A stretch of 64,000 nt of DNA. It comes from DASQZK01 sp963809925. GTDB lineage: Bacteria; Bacteroidota; Bacteroidia; Bacteroidales; GCA-2748055. The stretch is from contig CAWELH010000002.1 of NCBI GenBank assembly GCA_963809925.1, positions 372,001 through 436,000 on the forward strand, in the 5' to 3' direction. Shown piece by piece: positions 62,411-64,000 of the stretch; position 1 is the first letter of the stretch; each line of letters starts with the position of its first letter. Position numbers and translations under genes: made by a program. The notes under the pieces are model-generated. The model was not told where the DNA came from. It was given only the letters and a program-made list of their open reading frames with translations, and did no database searches.

Positions 62411-63202
62411 ATGAAGGCAAATTTCGGAATCTGCCATCAGACCTTCATCCCAGTACGTGCCGAGCCCTCGGAAAAATCTGAAATGGTGACTCAGATTCTA
62501 TTTGGTGAACTCTTTACCATCAGCGAACAAACCTTAGCGGGGAATTTTTCCCTGATAAAGATCCTGTCCGACGGCTATGAAGGATGGATAAATACCAGAT
62601 CAGTCACTCCACTGAGTGCGCAGACATTCAGTAAATATGAAGACATGCCGGATCTGATAACCAGGCGGCCTGTCAGAATTAAAGCCTCCAGTGTAAATGA
62701 TGTATACCTCTGGCTGAGTGCAGGAAGTTACCTGTATCCTGAAAATGAGATGATTAAAGCGGGAAATTACCAGTATCCATTTCCCGGGGAGGCACTCGGG
62801 GGAACGGAGACAACAGCCAGGGATATTCTGCTTTCATCGGCCAGGGAATTTCTCAATGCGCCTTATCTTTGGGGAGGTAAATCTTCATTTGGTACCGATT
62901 GTTCGGGGCTTGTTCAAAATGTGTACTGCCAGACCGGAATCGCATTGCCAAGGGATACGCCGGAGCAGGCTGCAACCGGAAAGATGCTCAGTTTCCTCTC
63001 GGAGGCAAGAGGCGGCGACCTCGCTTTCTTTGATAATGAGGAAGGTAGAATCGTACACGTCGGCCTCATCCTCGAAGATCACAGAATCCTCCACGCGTCG
63101 GTAAAGGTCCGGATCGACAGCCTCGACCACCAGGGTATATTCTGTGTAGAAGAGGGCCGGTATACCCATAAACTTAGACTAGTAAAACAGATTATCCATT
63201 GA
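62411..63202 (+). CDS. NlpC/P60 peptidoglycan hydrolase with SH3 domain
   Basis: A 263-residue C40 peptidase. The first 120 residues are SH3-like (MKANFGICHQTFIPVRAEPSEKSEM, QILFGELFTI, GYEGWINTRSVTPL); the catalytic domain (about 135-263) has YLWGGKSSFGTDCSGLVQNVY with the nucleophile Cys, GDLAFFDNEEGRIVHVGLIL with the His, and a further His in DHRILHAS. It would cleave stem peptides of cell-wall muropeptides, most likely gamma-D-Glu-meso-DAP bonds, as in YkfC-like enzymes that recycle wall fragments. No signal peptide is seen, fitting a cytosolic recycling role. Confidence 0.92.
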   Translation: MKANFGICHQTFIPVRAEPSEKSEMVTQILFGELFTISEQTLAGNFSLIKILSDGYEGWINTRSVTPLSAQTFSKYEDMPDLITRRPVRIKASSVNDVYLWLSAGSYLYPENEMIKAGNYQYPFPGEALGGTETTARDILLSSAREFLNAPYLWGGKSSFGTDCSGLVQNVYCQTGIALPRDTPEQAATGKMLSFLSEARGGDLAFFDNEEGRIVHVGLILEDHRILHASVKVRIDSLDHQGIFCVEEGRYTHKLRLVKQIIH

Positions 63203-63239
63203 TTTTTAATTCCAGTATTCATCCCAAAAACCTTAGACT

Positions 63240-63557
63240 ATGATTATTGTGACTACTGCTGAAGTACCTGGCAGAACAATTACCGAAGCCCTTGGCATTG
63301 TCAGGGGGAACACGATCAGGGCAAGAAATATCGGAAGAGACTTTTTTGCCTTTCTGAAAAACATTGTGGGCGGAGAGATTAAAGAGTACACCAAACTAAT
63401 GACTGACTCCCGCGAGGAAGCGCTGTCGAGAATGATCAAGGACGCAGAGGGTCTTGGTGCCGATGCCGTCGTCAACGTACGATTCACCACTTCAATGGTT
63501 ATGCAGGCCAGCTCGGAGATCCTGGCCTACGGGACAGCCGTGAAACTAAAACTATAA
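63240..63557 (+). CDS. YbjQ/UPF0145 family protein
   Basis: A 105-residue cytosolic protein of the YbjQ family: MIIVTTAEVPGRTITEALGIVRGNTIRARNIG at the N-terminus, IKEYTKLMTDSREEALSRMIKDAE with LGADAVVNVRF in the middle, and SEILAYGTAVKL at the end. The family forms pentameric beta shells, sometimes called heavy-metal-binding; its role is unclear. A small membrane-protein gene follows 4 bases later. Confidence 0.93.
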   Translation: MIIVTTAEVPGRTITEALGIVRGNTIRARNIGRDFFAFLKNIVGGEIKEYTKLMTDSREEALSRMIKDAEGLGADAVVNVRFTTSMVMQASSEILAYGTAVKLKL

Positions 63558-63561
63558 TCAA

Positions 63562-63693
63562 ATGAGCACGGAAGTCATTGTTGCCTTGGTATATGGAATC
63601 CTGTTTGTACTGGTCCTGGTCGCATTGATATTTGTGATCCTTAGGAGGATCAAAGAAAAAAAGGACGAAGATTTTGAGGATCGACCATGGTAG
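63562..63693 (+). CDS. Small single-helix membrane protein (43 aa)
   Basis: A 43-residue open frame from ATG to TAG starts 4 bases behind the ybjQ-like gene. It reads MSTEVIVALVYGILFVLVLV and continues ALIFVILRR, one transmembrane helix, then a basic-to-acidic tail (RRIKEKKDEDFEDRPW). Close spacing, a convincing helix with positive-inside charge, and a clean stop support a real gene. The last residues match no known signature. It is well suited as a partner or tail-anchored regulator for the YbjQ-like protein. Confidence 0.6.
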   Translation: MSTEVIVALVYGILFVLVLVALIFVILRRIKEKKDEDFEDRPW

Positions 63694-63697
63694 ATCC

Positions 63698-63731
63698 GCA
63701 TGCAACGGTCTCTACAATCTCAGCATGCAAC
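63698..63731 (+). promoter_or_regulatory. Direct repeat upstream of cysD
   Basis: GCATGCAAC occurs at 63698-63706 and 63723-63731, 25 bases apart (start to start), just upstream of the cysD promoter. A paired regulator-binding site is plausible. Confidence 0.4.
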
Positions 63732-63748
63732 CTCTGTACTTTTTTTAT

Positions 63749-63756
63749 TATATTTG
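63749..63756 (+). promoter_or_regulatory. -7 element of cysD
   Basis: TATATTTG matches TAnnTTTG exactly. The start would be near 63763, giving a leader of about 45 bases containing the GGCC hairpin. Confidence 0.55.
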
Positions 63757-63773
63757 TCCATTAATTTAAAATG

Positions 63774-63788
63774 CGGCCTTTAGGGCCG
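63774..63788 (+). promoter_or_regulatory. Short GC hairpin in the cysD leader
   Basis: CGGCC (63774-63778) and GGCCG (63784-63788) form a 5-bp stem with a 5-base loop, immediately followed by the purine-rich GTAAGGAG (63792-63798) and the ATG at 63808. It probably affects translation or stability. Confidence 0.45.
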
Positions 63789-63807
63789 GAAGTAAGGAGT
63801 TACAGAA

Positions 63808-64000
63808 ATGGATAAATATACGTTAACGCACCTCAGGGAGCTGGAATCAGAGTCGATATACGTGATCAGGGAGGTCGGAGCACAATTTGAAAGACCCGCC
63901 CTCTTATTTTCAGGCGGAAAAGATTCTATCGTCATGTATTACCTGGCAAGAAAGGCGTTCTGGCCTGCAAAGGTACCCTTCCCATGCCTTCATATCGATA
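63808..64000 (+). CDS. cysD: Sulfate adenylyltransferase small subunit (partial)
   Basis: The first 64 codons of an open frame that runs off the right end. The protein begins MDKYTLTHLRELESESIYVI and has the PP-loop FSGGKDSIVM (residues 34-43), a hallmark of CysD, followed by HID at the edge. It makes adenosine 5'-phosphosulfate from ATP and sulfate together with the GTPase CysN, which probably lies just outside. GTAAGGAG about nine bases upstream is a good ribosome site. Its presence suggests assimilatory sulfate reduction or sulfation. Confidence 0.93.
   Translation, partial: MDKYTLTHLRELESESIYVIREVGAQFERPALLFSGGKDSIVMYYLARKAFWPAKVPFPCLHID

Noticed and set aside
1..64000. CRISPR arrays, insertion sequences, prophage genes, rRNA or tRNA genes
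   Set aside because: Nothing with spaced identical repeats of CRISPR form, transposase or integrase motifs, or RNA gene signatures was found by reading both strands.

Overview
The window looks like chromosomal DNA from a member of the Bacteroidota, most likely an anaerobic or facultative Bacteroidales/Marinilabiliales-type organism. The evidence is: type IX secretion (T9SS) sorting domains of types A and B; a PorP/SprF protein behind a giant CHU_C adhesin; lineage-typical families (DUF4831, DUF5606, PUR/DUF3276, long NusB, LolA behind FtsK, fused FeoAB); and many intergenic matches to the Bacteroidota -7 element TAnnTTTG. No rRNA, tRNA, CRISPR array, prophage or insertion sequence was recognised. 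Genes are assigned from protein motifs read by eye; no database search was possible.

Layout. 1-11.3 kb is envelope and secretion: the tail of a repeat protein, a peptidase-containing ABC exporter, a sprF-like gene under a 1555-residue T9SS adhesin, an unrecognised lipoprotein, and an ankyrin protein with a barrel-like C-terminus. 11.3-29 kb is mostly metabolism and transport: an MFS carrier, an acyl-CoA ligase, metH-metF (with a promoter and a 5' hairpin leader), a PepD dipeptidase, an OPT transporter followed by an orphan PqqD-domain protein, a MORN-repeat protein, a thioredoxin-fold protein, DUF4831 and Nnr. 29-37 kb is the most accessory-looking part: a POT transporter, an 888-bp gene-free interval with simple and REP-like repeats, a sigma-54-type promoter with upstream inverted repeats driving a FtsX/MacB permease, a T9SS cargo protein, and a second T9SS cargo gene of near-identical 321-bp repeats broken by a one-base frameshift.

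37-50 kb is housekeeping: LysM/periplasmic-binding protein, phoH-purC, SAM-hydroxide adenosyltransferase-mazG, the nusB-DUF1573-yajC-ybbR-coaE-TerB/DnaJ-DUF5606 block, a PUR protein and a thiamine-binding protein. 50-54 kb is metal handling: feoAB, a Cys-rich Feo-associated protein, a structured intergenic element, an exported HMA protein and DUF456. 54-64 kb holds arcC-argF (carbamate kinase and ornithine carbamoyltransferase, probably energy-yielding), ftsK-lolA, a 7TM-HD phosphodiesterase-like protein, an NlpC/P60 hydrolase, YbjQ, a 43-residue membrane protein, and the start of cysD with a well-formed leader.

No wholly new multi-gene system stands out. The best leads are regulatory or structural: the sigma-54/inverted-repeat control region before the FtsX permease and adjacent T9SS protein, the metH leader hairpin at the predicted mRNA 5' end, the feoAB palindromes, the shared promoter octamer of arcC and argF, the ankyrin-barrel fusion, and the frameshifted tandem-repeat T9SS gene.
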